Assembly: GCA_029204225.1 (NCBI GenBank)
Contig: CM055109.1
Coordinates: 35,410,496-35,474,495 of the forward strand
From: Diphasiastrum complanatum
Lineage: Eukaryota; Streptophyta; Lycopodiopsida; Lycopodiales; Lycopodiaceae
DNA: 64,000 nt
Direction: 5' to 3'
Both the position numbers and the translations under genes were made by a program. A model generated the notes under the pieces. That model ran no database searches. It had not been told where the DNA came from and worked only from the letters and a program-made list of their open reading frames with translations. Positions 21,530 through 31,730 of this stretch are shown piece after piece (position 1 is the first letter of the stretch; each line of letters begins with the position of its first letter).

Positions 21530-23034
21530 TCTAAGCGATATGGATGCAAGTGCAAGTACCAACTCTACTATCAGCTAGAAAATCAGAGCCTCAATTCGAC
21601 TTGCATCAATTCAGTCTTTGTTGGATCAATGCAGATTGAGTAATCTGAAAGTGGATCCATCCATTGTCCTCCAAGAAATCAGCACTAACTTCGTGAACTC
21701 CATTCACACATTGGTTGAATCTGATTTCAAAGTTACTCTATGGAACAACACCTTCATAATCAACAAAGTAGTCTTCTTTGTAGCTCTTGGATTACAACTG
21801 ATGGAGTAGCCAATGTAACTTCCAAGGACTCCATCGATGAGTCGACTTATTTTTTGTCAGACTGCTTTGTACCAAGTAAAGAGTACAAGATCACAATGGT
21901 GAGGGACGTGCAGATGAAATTTTTCTACAAATATGTGAACCAGGTGTTGTCTATTATTGATGCTGATGCTACCATCTCAGCACATAATTTCGGTTATATG
22001 ATTGATGCACTGGTAGGCCAGCTAGTATGCTTTGGCACCATTGCCTACAAAGCATTTCCGTGCTGGGTCAAACATAAGAAGTTTGCTGCAGTGGAAGCAC
22101 ATATTTCGCGACTATGCGACCATTTCGGCATTCTTACAGAAATGGAGCAGGGTGTCTTGGCAAGAAGGATGCTGGCAACTACAAAGATCGATCTATGGAG
22201 TCTCCTACAGAGCGCCCCTGCACAAGTTTGAGCAGCAGCCCTGGAGATCAACATAGTAGAGGTTACGAAGGAAATAGAATTGGATGTTGTTGTGCAGACT
22301 ATTCCTGATCCCTCTGCCAAAACTTTGGTTGTTGTTCCAGTTACGGGCAGATCTTCTCAGAAGCCAAGGAGCAACGCATCCCCAGGATGACGAAGACACC
22401 ATCTCTGGCACCCAAATGCAAGACAAAGGCAAAGGGGTGGATGAGGAGGCCACAGATGGGGAAGAAGAGGACAACAAAGAAAATTTATACATGTGGTACC
22501 ATTAGGGGCCGACTGCTTCAGAAATCAAATGAAGAAGCCCAGTCTTTCCAAGATAGCAATAAGGCACTTCAGGCCAAATCTGTAGAATTGTAGAAACATT
22601 TTGATTCGTTAATGGCTGAGCTCAATAAGGTCAAGGCAGAAAAGACCTCTCTGCAGACCACATTGCATGATGAAAGTATGAGGAGAATAAAGACATAAAC
22701 TGCCTTACAACTATGCAGCAGCTCTAATTAATCCAAAATAAAGACAAAAACTGCCTTACAACTATGCAGTAACTCTAAATTAATCCAGATATATTCTTCG
22801 AAGCTGCAGTCACTTCAAAGCTAGATGCTCAAAAAATTTCGAATCAAGTTTTTACTCCCTCTTGAGAACGACAAAGAACTCGTTGAAGAAGAACTCATAG
22901 AGCTGAAGGAGTTGCCTGCACAGACAATAAGCTGTTCGGTTCCAGATGCACACGAGGAATACTCGCAGGCCCTGGAGAAGATTGATGATTTGGCAAAACA
23001 ACTCCAGGCAACTCAGAACTGTACAGGGGGGTAA
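21530..23034 (+). pseudogene. extra gypsy-internal coding region, coiled-coil C-terminal part
   Basis: Downstream of integrase and before the polypurine tract, plus-strand frames remain coding-like. MDASASTNST at 21542 starts a segment that continues as LLDQCRLSNLKVDPSIVLQE in a second frame. A 163-codon open frame (21740-22231) follows: DSIDESTYFLSDCFVPSKEY, FGYMIDALVGQLVCFGTIAY, ISRLCDHFGILTEMEQGVLA. After further shifts a Glu/Lys/Gln-rich, heptad-like stretch (22500-23034) looks coiled-coil. I do not recognise the protein. Position matches the third ORF, sometimes called env-like, of Athila elements, but I see no clear signal peptide or membrane segment. A captured host or element-specific gene is the alternative. 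Confidence 0.55.
22687..22788. repeat. 51-bp tandem duplication
   Basis: Two 51-bp units (22687-22737 and 22738-22788) share ACTGCCTTACAACTATGCAG and flanks, with a few differences. The unit length is a multiple of three, and it lies inside the coiled-coil-like part of the extra gypsy region. Confidence 0.85.
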
Positions 23035-24323
23035 CTGACCATCTGGAGTATGCGAAGGCCTGCATCAAAATTTTTGACCTACATAAGGAGATAGTAGACC
23101 TCAAACAGCAGCTCGAACACCAGAAGCTCACTGCAATCATCATCCACAAGCAGGACATTGCAGAAGCACAGCCTAAGGCAAAACAACAAAGGAGAAATCA
23201 GTCGAAGGTATGTGCGAAACGCTTTCAAATTTTTTTTGAAAGTGGAGTCCTTGCCATCTTACAATGGCATGTCGATTAGTTGATGCTATCAGGCTCAGTA
23301 GGCATGGCATTCGAGGAGTGGCAGACAAAGTGGGAAAAAGAAGATTTCCTCTAGTTATGGGACCAACTTAGCATAGAACGGAAGGAATGTCTATGTTGGG
23401 CCATAATCCAGGAAAAATTCAAAGTTTTGCCATTCGAGTCAGTGGAGCTGTATATAGGGTCAACATTCATGTTTGCGCTAGAGTACATCTGAATTAAGGA
23501 GTACCAATTTTTGAAGCATAGCAATTCAAAGCAAATTTTGGAGGCAGCATGCAGAGTTTAAGTTATATTTACCAGATGGTCGTGCGAATATTGAGAAATT
23601 CGATGATACAGGCCTGCTGCTAAATATCAACATGGCATATCCGGAGCTGTACAATATCTATACCGACTGGGAGAGAAATTTTTCAAGTTATTTTGCGGAA
23701 ATCAAACACAACTTGCATGACAGAGTGAAATTGTGCGAATACAAATCTTTTTGTACATATACTTATTGGCAGTTTGGCAGTTTTGTAGCCAAAGTATTAT
23801 TTTCTGTTTAGAACTTATTTGTAAAGTGTAAATTTATTCAATTTTCATCTACTTTATTTGAACATATTACACTTAGGAAAAAATATGAAGAAGATTTTCA
23901 ACTAGTACATGAATTGTTTGATGGGTCTTTACTCCCTGTAAGATTGTCACCATATGGCAACTTACCTATTGGAAGATATACTAGAGCAAAGGAAGACATT
24001 TTAGTGCTTGAGTGCCAAAGAGATTTGGAGATGGCACAACAATTATATGAAGATCTTACTACATGAAATCTTTTTCAGATTTTTCTTGTATATAGCATTG
24101 CAATTTATGTGATGCTGAGCTTTCATATATTATCTGTTGAAATATATTTCGAATCAACATTTGATATCGAAATACCAAGTACAAGTCATACTGAAAAAAT
24201 ATCTTCACCTTTGACCTAACAAAGATTTCAAATATGAAGTGTTCAACGATACGAAAATATTCTTCTCTAAAGAATGAATAAGTCTCGAAACGAAGTTTGT
24301 CTGTTCACGAGGACGTTTCACAT
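23035..24323 (+). other. gypsy 3' internal region, unassigned
   Basis: Plus-strand coding-like remnants continue (for example GLLLNINMAYPELYNIYTDW near 23610-23670, and KYEEDFQLVHELFDGSLLPV near 23885-23945) but are broken by stops and match nothing I know. It is bounded by the polypurine tract, so it belongs to the element. Confidence 0.5.
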
Positions 24324-24335
24324 TTGAGGGGGATA
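24324..24335 (+). other. polypurine tract
   Basis: TTGAGGGGGATA directly precedes the TGTGATACC start of the 3' LTR. It resembles the polypurine tracts of Athila-type elements. Confidence 0.85.
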
Positions 24336-24798
24336 TGTGATACCACATATTTGTTAAATAATGTATATCTACTCCAAATGGAAATATATACTTGGAAATG
24401 AGGAGATGTGCTGGACAAATATATATTATGAAGAGGCCTATATCATTTTTTGTGATAAGATCGCTAAGGACATATCTTCCACCAAAGGACAAGACCTTCA
24501 GAACTAAAACGGCGCCTGGAACACGAAGTGACTAGATTCGTATCGTCACCTTAAACTAGAGTAAATTAAACTCTTGGTGAAAGTTACCTTTGATGGTGTA
24601 ATTTACATTTATTTGTAACCTATTTATTAACTAGAGATAGTAAATGGAGCGTCGCACCTAGAATCTTAAGAGGTGTGTTTGCTCGTTCCGTAGGTAACAT
24701 AAAAGAAAGACATGCTTCATTCTCATACCATCGAGAGAAAGAGAGAGTTTCTGCATTGTGAGATTGAAGAAGTGAATAGAGCGTCGAAGGTTATTCAT
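24336..24798 (+). repeat. gypsy 3' LTR, truncated after 463 bp
   Basis: Matches the first 465 bp or so of the 5' LTR with scattered substitutions and small indels. Identity stops at GGTTATTC (24798), where minus-strand copia protease sequence begins. About 790 bp of the LTR are missing. Confidence 0.88.
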
Positions 24799-25743
24799 TC
24801 TACATTGCTCCAGAATCGAGGAACCATTCCTCCGATTGTTTGACATGGTAATGGTTCACCATGAAGGCCTCTTGCTCGTCGTCATTGTCTTCTTAGATCT
24901 TCTGCTTTGTGTTCATTGCATGGGCTTGTTGATCCGGTTGTTTATTCTTGTCATTGTTGAACTTCAAGATCCAACAATTTTAGACTTTATGGTTCTCCTC
25001 TTGTAGTACTTGCAAAAGAGCATTTTCTTGTTTTGAGCAGGTTGTTGATTCTGGGTCTTGTGTGACTGCTTCATATTACCGTCGATTTGTCTGACATTTT
25101 TCTTCTTCTGTTGCTTCCTTGTGTTCTTCTAGAATAATGCTTGTGAGTCGTTGATGGAGGACGAGGATGCTCCATTCCTTCTTGTCTCCTCCTATAGCAA
25201 CATGATTATGACTCTAGACAATGTAATATTTGAGTGTGTGAGAATCATCATCACCTAGTTTTCATATGAGGATGGCAAGCTAGACAAAAAGTCATTACAG
25301 GGTCAGAGTCTTCGATCATTGAACCTATTGCAGCCATCTGCTCTATCAGAGTCTTGAATTGATCAATGTGATTATGGACAGAATCACTTTCTGACAATCT
25401 GAGTGAGAAGAACTTTCTCCTCAAATGCAACTTTGAAGTGACATCTCTCACTTCGTACAATGTGTTCAATACATCCCATGCCTCTTTCAAAGATTGGGCT
25501 TGTCTGATGTGGCCAATCTATGTGTCAGAGATGTAAAGGGTGATCAAGACAAAAGCCTTGCCATCCTTGAGCTTCCACTTGGAAATGGCTTTCTCATCGA
25601 CACTGGGAAGTAGTTCGTTTCAACGACTATTTCCCAAAGCTCCTTGGCCATTAGTACTACTATCATTTTGAATATTCATAAGTGATAATTCAAACCATCG
25701 AGTTTGTCTACCATTAGAGCAGACTGTGATTGCGAATCCATAC
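24799..25743 (-). pseudogene. Ty1/copia gag and protease start
   Basis: Minus strand from ATG at 25743: MDSQSQSALMVDKLDGLNYH, then (TGG to TGA stop) AKELWE. An open part (25490-25251) holds KEAWDVLNTLYEVRDVTSKL, HLRRKFFSLRLSESDS and QMAAIGSMIEDSDPVM. A degenerate CCHC knuckle lies near 25010. At about 24830-24810 the protease active-site block EWFLDSGAM is readable, then the sequence is cut at the gypsy LTR edge. The gag wording matches the 44879 and 42590 gags, so these belong to one copia family group. Confidence 0.88.
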
Positions 25744-25867
25744 GAAAATTCAAGATGGGTGTATGAAAATAGTAGATTAAATGATTGGAAACAATTATAG
25801 TAAGTGTCTACTCTAACAAAACAATCATTCTGATAATGTAAGCTCTAAATCCACCTACACTAACATT

Positions 25868-25880
25868 GGCGTTGATCCCA
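25868..25880 (-). other. degenerate tRNA-Met primer binding site
   Basis: On the minus strand TGGGATCAACGCC replaces the usual TGGTATCAGAGCC, immediately after the LTR. It is identified by position and by similarity to the copy at 42746-42758 (GGGGATCAGAGCC). Confidence 0.65.
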
Positions 25881-26127
25881 AAAAAGAACGTCGCATTCAG
25901 CTCTACTACAGTGTCCCACAATTTGTATTTTGACCATGTATTCCAATTCTCTACTATAGTGGTCACATTTTGCATTTTGAGCCTATTGATCGAAATTTTA
26001 TTTTGACCATGAGAATCAAAATTCTATTTCAACTTGGGACCATTGGATTTCTACAAACTAACTTAATCACAAGTATTTAAAACAGATCCACATTATCTTT
26101 GATTTCATCAAAGATAGAAATCTAACA
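25881..26127 (-). repeat. copia LTR (about 247 bp), family B
   Basis: Minus strand: starts TGTTAGATTTCTATC (26127), preceded by polypurine tract AAGGCGGAG (26128-26136), and ends at the primer site. Homologous to 42759-43003, sharing the GATTTCATCAAAGATAGAAA end and the ACAATTTGTATTT region. It is flanked by RNase H on its 5' side and gag on its 3' side, so one LTR serves as both a 3' and a 5' LTR. Confidence 0.85.
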
Positions 26128-26136
26128 CTCCGCCTT

Positions 26137-26460
26137 AATGTGGATTTTGGAAAACCCCAATTTTCATATTTAGCAAATTGTTAAGCTTGTTATGCTTTTA
26201 AATTATAAATGCCTTTGTAGAAATGTTTGTTGCCATAAATCGAGTTCTGCAAAATGTAACTGTGATATCTTGACTAGGTACTTTGTCTCTAACACAATGA
26301 TCTCAATGTGCTTGGACCTTGAATGAAGCCTAGGATAAAGAGATATAACTATAGTACTTTGATTATCACAATAAATATGGATCCATCTCCTAGGTACTAG
26401 TACTGAGATTAGCAATCCTACTACAATCTCCTTAACCCCATAGAAGATCAATTACATATG
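26137..26460 (-). pseudogene. Ty1/copia RNase H C-terminus
   Basis: Minus strand, open from 26451 to 26203: FYGVKEIVVGLLISVLVPRR, HIYCDNQSTIVISLYPRLHS, RSKHIEI. The CDNQST block and (L)HSRSKHIEI are diagnostic. The sequence then degenerates toward the polypurine tract at 26128-26136. The TEAEY block upstream is lost. Confidence 0.85.
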
Positions 26461-26855
26461 CTCAAAAACTTAAAATGGACAATCATCTGAATAATCAGAA
26501 GATCTAGTAGCTTCACTTGTTAGGCTTGACTCCTCTTTGTCCTTACCAATGAACAAATTAGCCATTCACAATAACATGTGCCATGGAAAAAACTGCGTTT
26601 GGATCGCTTATTTGAAACACACCAAATTATTTCTATTTTTTCAAAACAGAGAGCAAAGTTTTTATTTATTTAGAAATGGAAAAACTGTCTATTCTAGAAA
26701 GTGAATATGCATGCCAAGATCAATCAGGAATTAGCCATTCCCTGCTCTAATACCATGTGAGTAATCAAAGCATGCAGCATAAATCAATCCATAGAGATAA
26801 AGGAGAGGGAGAGAACATCACCATAGCTTGTATTACAGAGAAATGCACAATAGAA

Positions 26856-26860
<5 letters not shown>

Positions 26861-26917
<57 letters not shown>
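26861..26917. repeat. (GA)n microsatellite, about 57 bp
   Basis: An uninterrupted GA run of about 28 units. Open frames across it on both strands are artefacts of the repeat. Confidence 0.97.
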
Positions 26918-26918
<1 letters not shown>

Positions 26919-29400
26919 ACCTCCCTCATGACTCTTTTATGTGTCCAATAGTGCAAAGGCCTCTTAGCCATTTGCTACTTAACAAGCACATTGAGTGTTT
27001 TTAAATAGCTAATCACTGAAGTACAACATATTGAAAGTGATATGGCACTTATGCTAGCAAATTTCGCAAGTACTGATGTCAGCAAATGGTGGATGTGCGG
27101 ATCACATATCCAACATGATGCGCAATTATGTATGGATTGTGCATAAGAGTGATGCTAGTGCAAAAAGTAACAACATGGTCAACATAAATAAAACCTTCAT
27201 AAGTCATAGTACATAGGTATATTAGAAGCCAAGTTTGCTAAGTATAGATTGGAGTATGCAAAGTAGCAAATAATACTCATTTATGATTTTTCTCTAACAA
27301 TTGAATGCACACAAATTGATTGTACATTTTTGCTACAAGATTGATGGACCTTCAATGTAAGTATAGTTAGAACACTAGCATTGATAGGATTCATAATTAG
27401 TATTGGGAGTTGTGTAATGGTTGCAATAGATGCCATCTTTGAAAGCGTAAACTAGAGCCATTATTAGATTAGATCAACGAATAACTATATTCTATTTGTA
27501 ATTTAGAAAAAAGCAAGAACCGCATTAACTTCAAATCTCATATGATAATAAGGTTACATCATCAGTATAGCTTTTGTATATCGTCAATGGCTAAACCCAC
27601 AAGCAACAACATGATAGGCCTCCAAAATCAACTAGTTACCAAATAAATAGCAAGTACTTTCTTTATGCTATGCTAAAAGCCCTTAGGAGAACCTTTTTGA
27701 AAGTAGGGTTTTGGCCCAAGAGGGTTGTGCCTTATGACTTGGTAGATCGCCTAGTTCCTTAAGGTTGGTTGTGTATCCCTAACAATCTCCAACCAACAAA
27801 AACATGCCCTTGATGTTGGCAAGACAAACATAGATGCATATGTTGATAGCATAGATGCATGACGCATTTCGAAACGCGTTCTTGGAATTTGCCGGAATGC
27901 GTCTAGGAATGCTTCTTTTTTTTTTTTTTTTTGTTGTTGCAATATGGGTGTCAAATTGCTCCATTTTTTGTGGGGAATCCAATTTTATTTTATTTTTTTA
28001 AAAAATTATGCACTTCAAAAGCAATATTTTGTTGAATACTAGGTGTTCATGGTTCACTAGATCATTGATTCCTAATGTGCTGATTAACTGATTCACTGAT
28101 GAATGCATCAAAAGCCTACAGTGACATTATCAACATTTGGGAATATCGACCTCAATGAAATTGACTGTGCTCTCTTTGACTCTGTGCTAGCATGATACAT
28201 GGACTCACTCTCTTATAATGAGGCTGATGTCGGTGGTGGATGATGTGATCTTTGCAAAACGTTGCTGATGGCCCATAAATGCTAAAGAAAGGCATCATAA
28301 TGAGCATTGCCGCCCACGAAGTTGTGACTATGTGGTACATATCACGCAATTCTTATGGCCAAGAAAAACCACAAAGAGACATCAACATAAACATAAGGAT
28401 AGTTGCTCCACCACACCATGATGGTATAATGATCTCAAACTATTGGAAGGGACCAAGCTGTCAATTAGCAACATTATGATACCAGGTCTACATTACAAAT
28501 GTGGCACCATAAAAGATATGACCATGCCGCGGTACCAATAGACCAAAGAATATAACATATTAGCCAAATGCACCAATAGCGGCATATGTCATAAGACAAC
28601 CTAGGCATGTGTATATACCGACATTGGAATATAGTGCTCAACCCCTACAAAATATAGCATAAATAGTCTCCACAGTCAACAAGCTACTACATGCTCTACT
28701 TATCAAAGAAATTTACGAAGAGGGTTGTGCCCTACAAGTTGTTAAATGGCCTAGTTCCTTAAGGTAGTCCGTGTCCATAACACAGCCTACAACCTACGAC
28801 TTACATAACCAATAATAAAGGGCAACACTACAAAAATGTGTAGAGTCTCTCAAGGAGAGTTTAGCTTAGAGATGCCAAGTTCTCGTTTCTTTTTTTTCCT
28901 TGTGAAAAACTTTGTTCTTAAACCGTGATTTCTCCTAAAAGGCTAAAAGTGTTCAAGTCTTACATGCCTAAAGACAATGTGCAATCACCATGTAGACAAG
29001 AGATGTAAAAAACCAAATTATCAGTAGTGGTGGAATAATTGAGAATGTGAATAAGGAAATTTAAGCGAATTTATAAATCCCTTCAAGGAGGAAGAATGAT
29101 TGGATGAACGTAGAATGTTTAACAACATTGCAAATATAAGAAACATTGATATTGTGATGGCATTTGGGGTTTTTTTCCCCCCCCCCCTCTTATACGAGGG
29201 CTTTTTTTGTTCTTTCATGATGTGAACTTGAATTCAATTTCAACGCCTCCGGGCAATGTTGTGTCGAACCGCGGTTCGAATTGGCCCAGTTCGCACCGTT
29301 TTTCTGGATTCAAACCTTAAATTATTTTTGGAAGAAAAAACTGTTCGAATCCGTTTTTCTTAATAAATTTTAAAAACGGTTCGAGCCATCTTGTTTTGGC

Positions 29401-29402
<2 letters not shown>
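26918..29402. other. unrecognised DNA with an about 70-bp direct repeat
   Basis: About 2.5 kb with no coding family. A phrase beginning AGAGGGTTGTGCC and containing GCCTAGTTCCTTAAGGT occurs at about 27718-27785 and again at about 28721-28785 in the same orientation, roughly 1 kb apart. Possible LTR-like or local duplication edges; no TG...CA termini could be set. Confidence 0.5.

Positions 29403-29448
<46 letters not shown>
29403..29448. repeat. (GA)n microsatellite, about 46 bp
   Basis: An uninterrupted GA run of about 23 units. Confidence 0.97.
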
Positions 29449-29451
<3 letters not shown>

Positions 29452-31730
29452 CGGAATTTTTTGAGTGTTTCATTGTAAATTGTAATATGTATGGTGTACC
29501 ATGTGATAATAATGTTTTGAGTGACGAGTAACAATGATCAATCTTTCTGCTCATGTATGGAAGTGGTAGTTACTAGCTAATGTCACAAATGATATCAAAT
29601 AGATCATAGGTAAAACTGCGAGCAACATATGGATCAATGTCACATGTACTTTGAATCCCTTGCCCAATGTAAATGGTAAATTGTAATTATTAAATTGTAA
29701 ATGGCTAAGTCACCGACTTGTGGAGACAATTGTAAATTGCAATGTAAATATCTGTTATAGTGACTAAATCCGAGATGGCCAAGGGGGTGGTACTGGGTCT
29801 CATGAGAGTCTGTTGGATTGACCTCCTAAAAAGTAAAAAGAGTTGACCGATCAAACATGACACGTGTCATATGCTCACTAAGACACTTGGTCCAGTGCAT
29901 GAGTGACACTTGTTGGATAATCAATGGACGAGTCAACAGGACGTGTCATATGCTCATTGTTGAGACACTTGGTCCAATGCATGAGTGACACGTGTCAAAC
30001 AGTAGACTTTCCACCTACTAGCTTGCCTATGTGTCAGGGTACTGCCAAGTGGCAAGTGTCGACTATGCATGGAGTTTGCCATGTGTCGACGTTAGGATGT
30101 GTCAGGGTTAAGGGGTGCTTGAGGGGATATAGTGTGAGCCTTGTCAAGCATTCCTCATTTTGGTATTCCTATGTAGCTATGGTTGGGAGGAGACTTGCAG
30201 CAGAGCTCTCATGTTTGCTTATTGATCTATGTATATTTGCTTGAGATTGATAAAGTGACGGATTTGCTGGGTAATTCGGTGTATTTACTTAGGTTTTGTG
30301 AGCTTGTTAGCAACAATCAAGAACCCTAAATCACAGGTGACAGGTATTGTTAGGTAACAAGACTCAGGAGTTGCACGTCAGGATTCAAATTTCACTATCG
30401 ATTAATCACGAATTATAACGTACATGTTACCCATTAACACTAAGAAAGCACTTCTTTTTGACATGATCGAAGGGTAAAAACTAAAGGAAGTGGGGGGGGG
30501 ACCCTAAAACCGACTTGCCGGTTCGAACTTGGAGAAGTCAATTCAAACACAGTTCGAAAAGGCAATTCGAAAGGTACCATTAAACATTGCCTCCGACAAT
30601 ACCTCCTAAAACAGACTTGCAAATGTTTGAGCTTTCTGCATTCCACCCACAAAGTCTTAGTCCAAGAACCCCAGCATGCATAGCAAAAACCATATACAAC
30701 TACATGGGTACGTCATCTTCAGCACCCAATAACTAAGAATATGTTAAAATGGCTTATGCAGGGACATGATTCTGACTTTCTATAACTTCATTAGATGTGT
30801 AAGGTGGATGCAGCCATGATAAAGGCTAGCATAAAAGGCAAAACCAACCCCTATTTCCTCATAAAAACATGAGAATGTCATGTGCCATCACCTTAGTGTC
30901 AGATGTAATTGTGATCACTGCAATTGTTTTTGTAAGGATCAATACAAGTACAGATATAAAATCCAAAACCTAGCTGACATTTCAACATATAGAGAAGGTA
31001 CACCTAGTCCTGGAAGCTAGCACAAAACATCAGCACAAAGAAATAAAGGATCAACATTTCAAAAAGGTACATACGGACAGTAAGTGCACAGTGCCACTTG
31101 ATATGCAACACATGGTAGATTACTAAAGGAGAAAATAGAAACCAAATGACCACATTTGGAGTATAAATATTTGCTTTCTCAGATGAGAAAATAAATATTG
31201 ATTGATATCAGCTATACAGGTCTTTAAAACACTTCACATAGATTCAGTACCAGCTTGATGACTCGTATAATTGGAGACAGCAGCCAGTGGAGGACTACAG
31301 AAGATTTTCAGGTTGACACTGACAGGTCAAAAGAAGTCCAGTTTCTGAACTTATCCAAACCCTGGAAGATACATACCGATCTATTCCGTAAGCTCTTTAT
31401 GGTAAAGATAAGCAAATTGTTGACCAGCTTGTAACTTGTAAAGCAGCAGCAGAAAGGACATGCTATTGCAATCAATTCATGAGGTGGTTTCAAGCCACTG
31501 TAGAATCAATATGCTTGAGTCACAACAGAACTTGACATGTTCATTGTCTCCAATCGACACTCCACTCCACCTACCTATCTCAAGCTTCTTCGAAGATTTT
31601 CAATCAGCAATGTAAAAGAATGATGAGAGGTAAGCAAGTGCAAATTTTTGGTTGTCTTCTTAGAATGATAAAAACCACCATATTTAACAGGTTGCTGCAG
31701 GTTTTACTAAGCTGAGCACAAACTTGCAGG
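29449..31730. other. intergenic DNA downstream of the HNH gene, with a 79-bp tandem duplication
   Basis: At 29862-30000 a block with ACGTGTCATATGCTCA, GACACTTGGTCCA and GCATGAGTGACAC occurs twice, 79 bp apart, with ACACGTGTCA (a G-box-like palindrome) at the outer edges. From 30760 to 31730 the sequence looks like ordinary gene-flanking DNA and should hold the 3' UTR of the HNH gene, but no polyadenylation signal is clear. Confidence 0.5.

Larger units (their letters stand above)
18376..24798 (+). mobile_element. Ty3/gypsy element with tRNA-Asp primer site (Athila/Tat-like), 3' LTR truncated
   Basis: The element comprises: 5' LTR 18376-19627, tRNA-Asp primer site 19633-19649, gag, RT, RNase H, integrase remnant, about 2.9 kb of extra sequence, polypurine tract 24324-24335, and the first 463 bp of the 3' LTR (24336-24798). 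The RT-RNase H-integrase order is that of gypsy, and a tRNA-Asp primer site is usual for the plant Athila/Tat lineages. No protease was found; gag runs almost straight into RT (20215/20223), and the integrase core is deleted. All coding parts carry stops and frameshifts, so it is non-autonomous. No target-site duplication can be scored because the 3' end is lost. Confidence 0.88.

Noticed and set aside
26757-26971. Arg-Glu and Leu-Ser repeat open frames
   Set aside because: Artefacts of the GA microsatellite on both strands.
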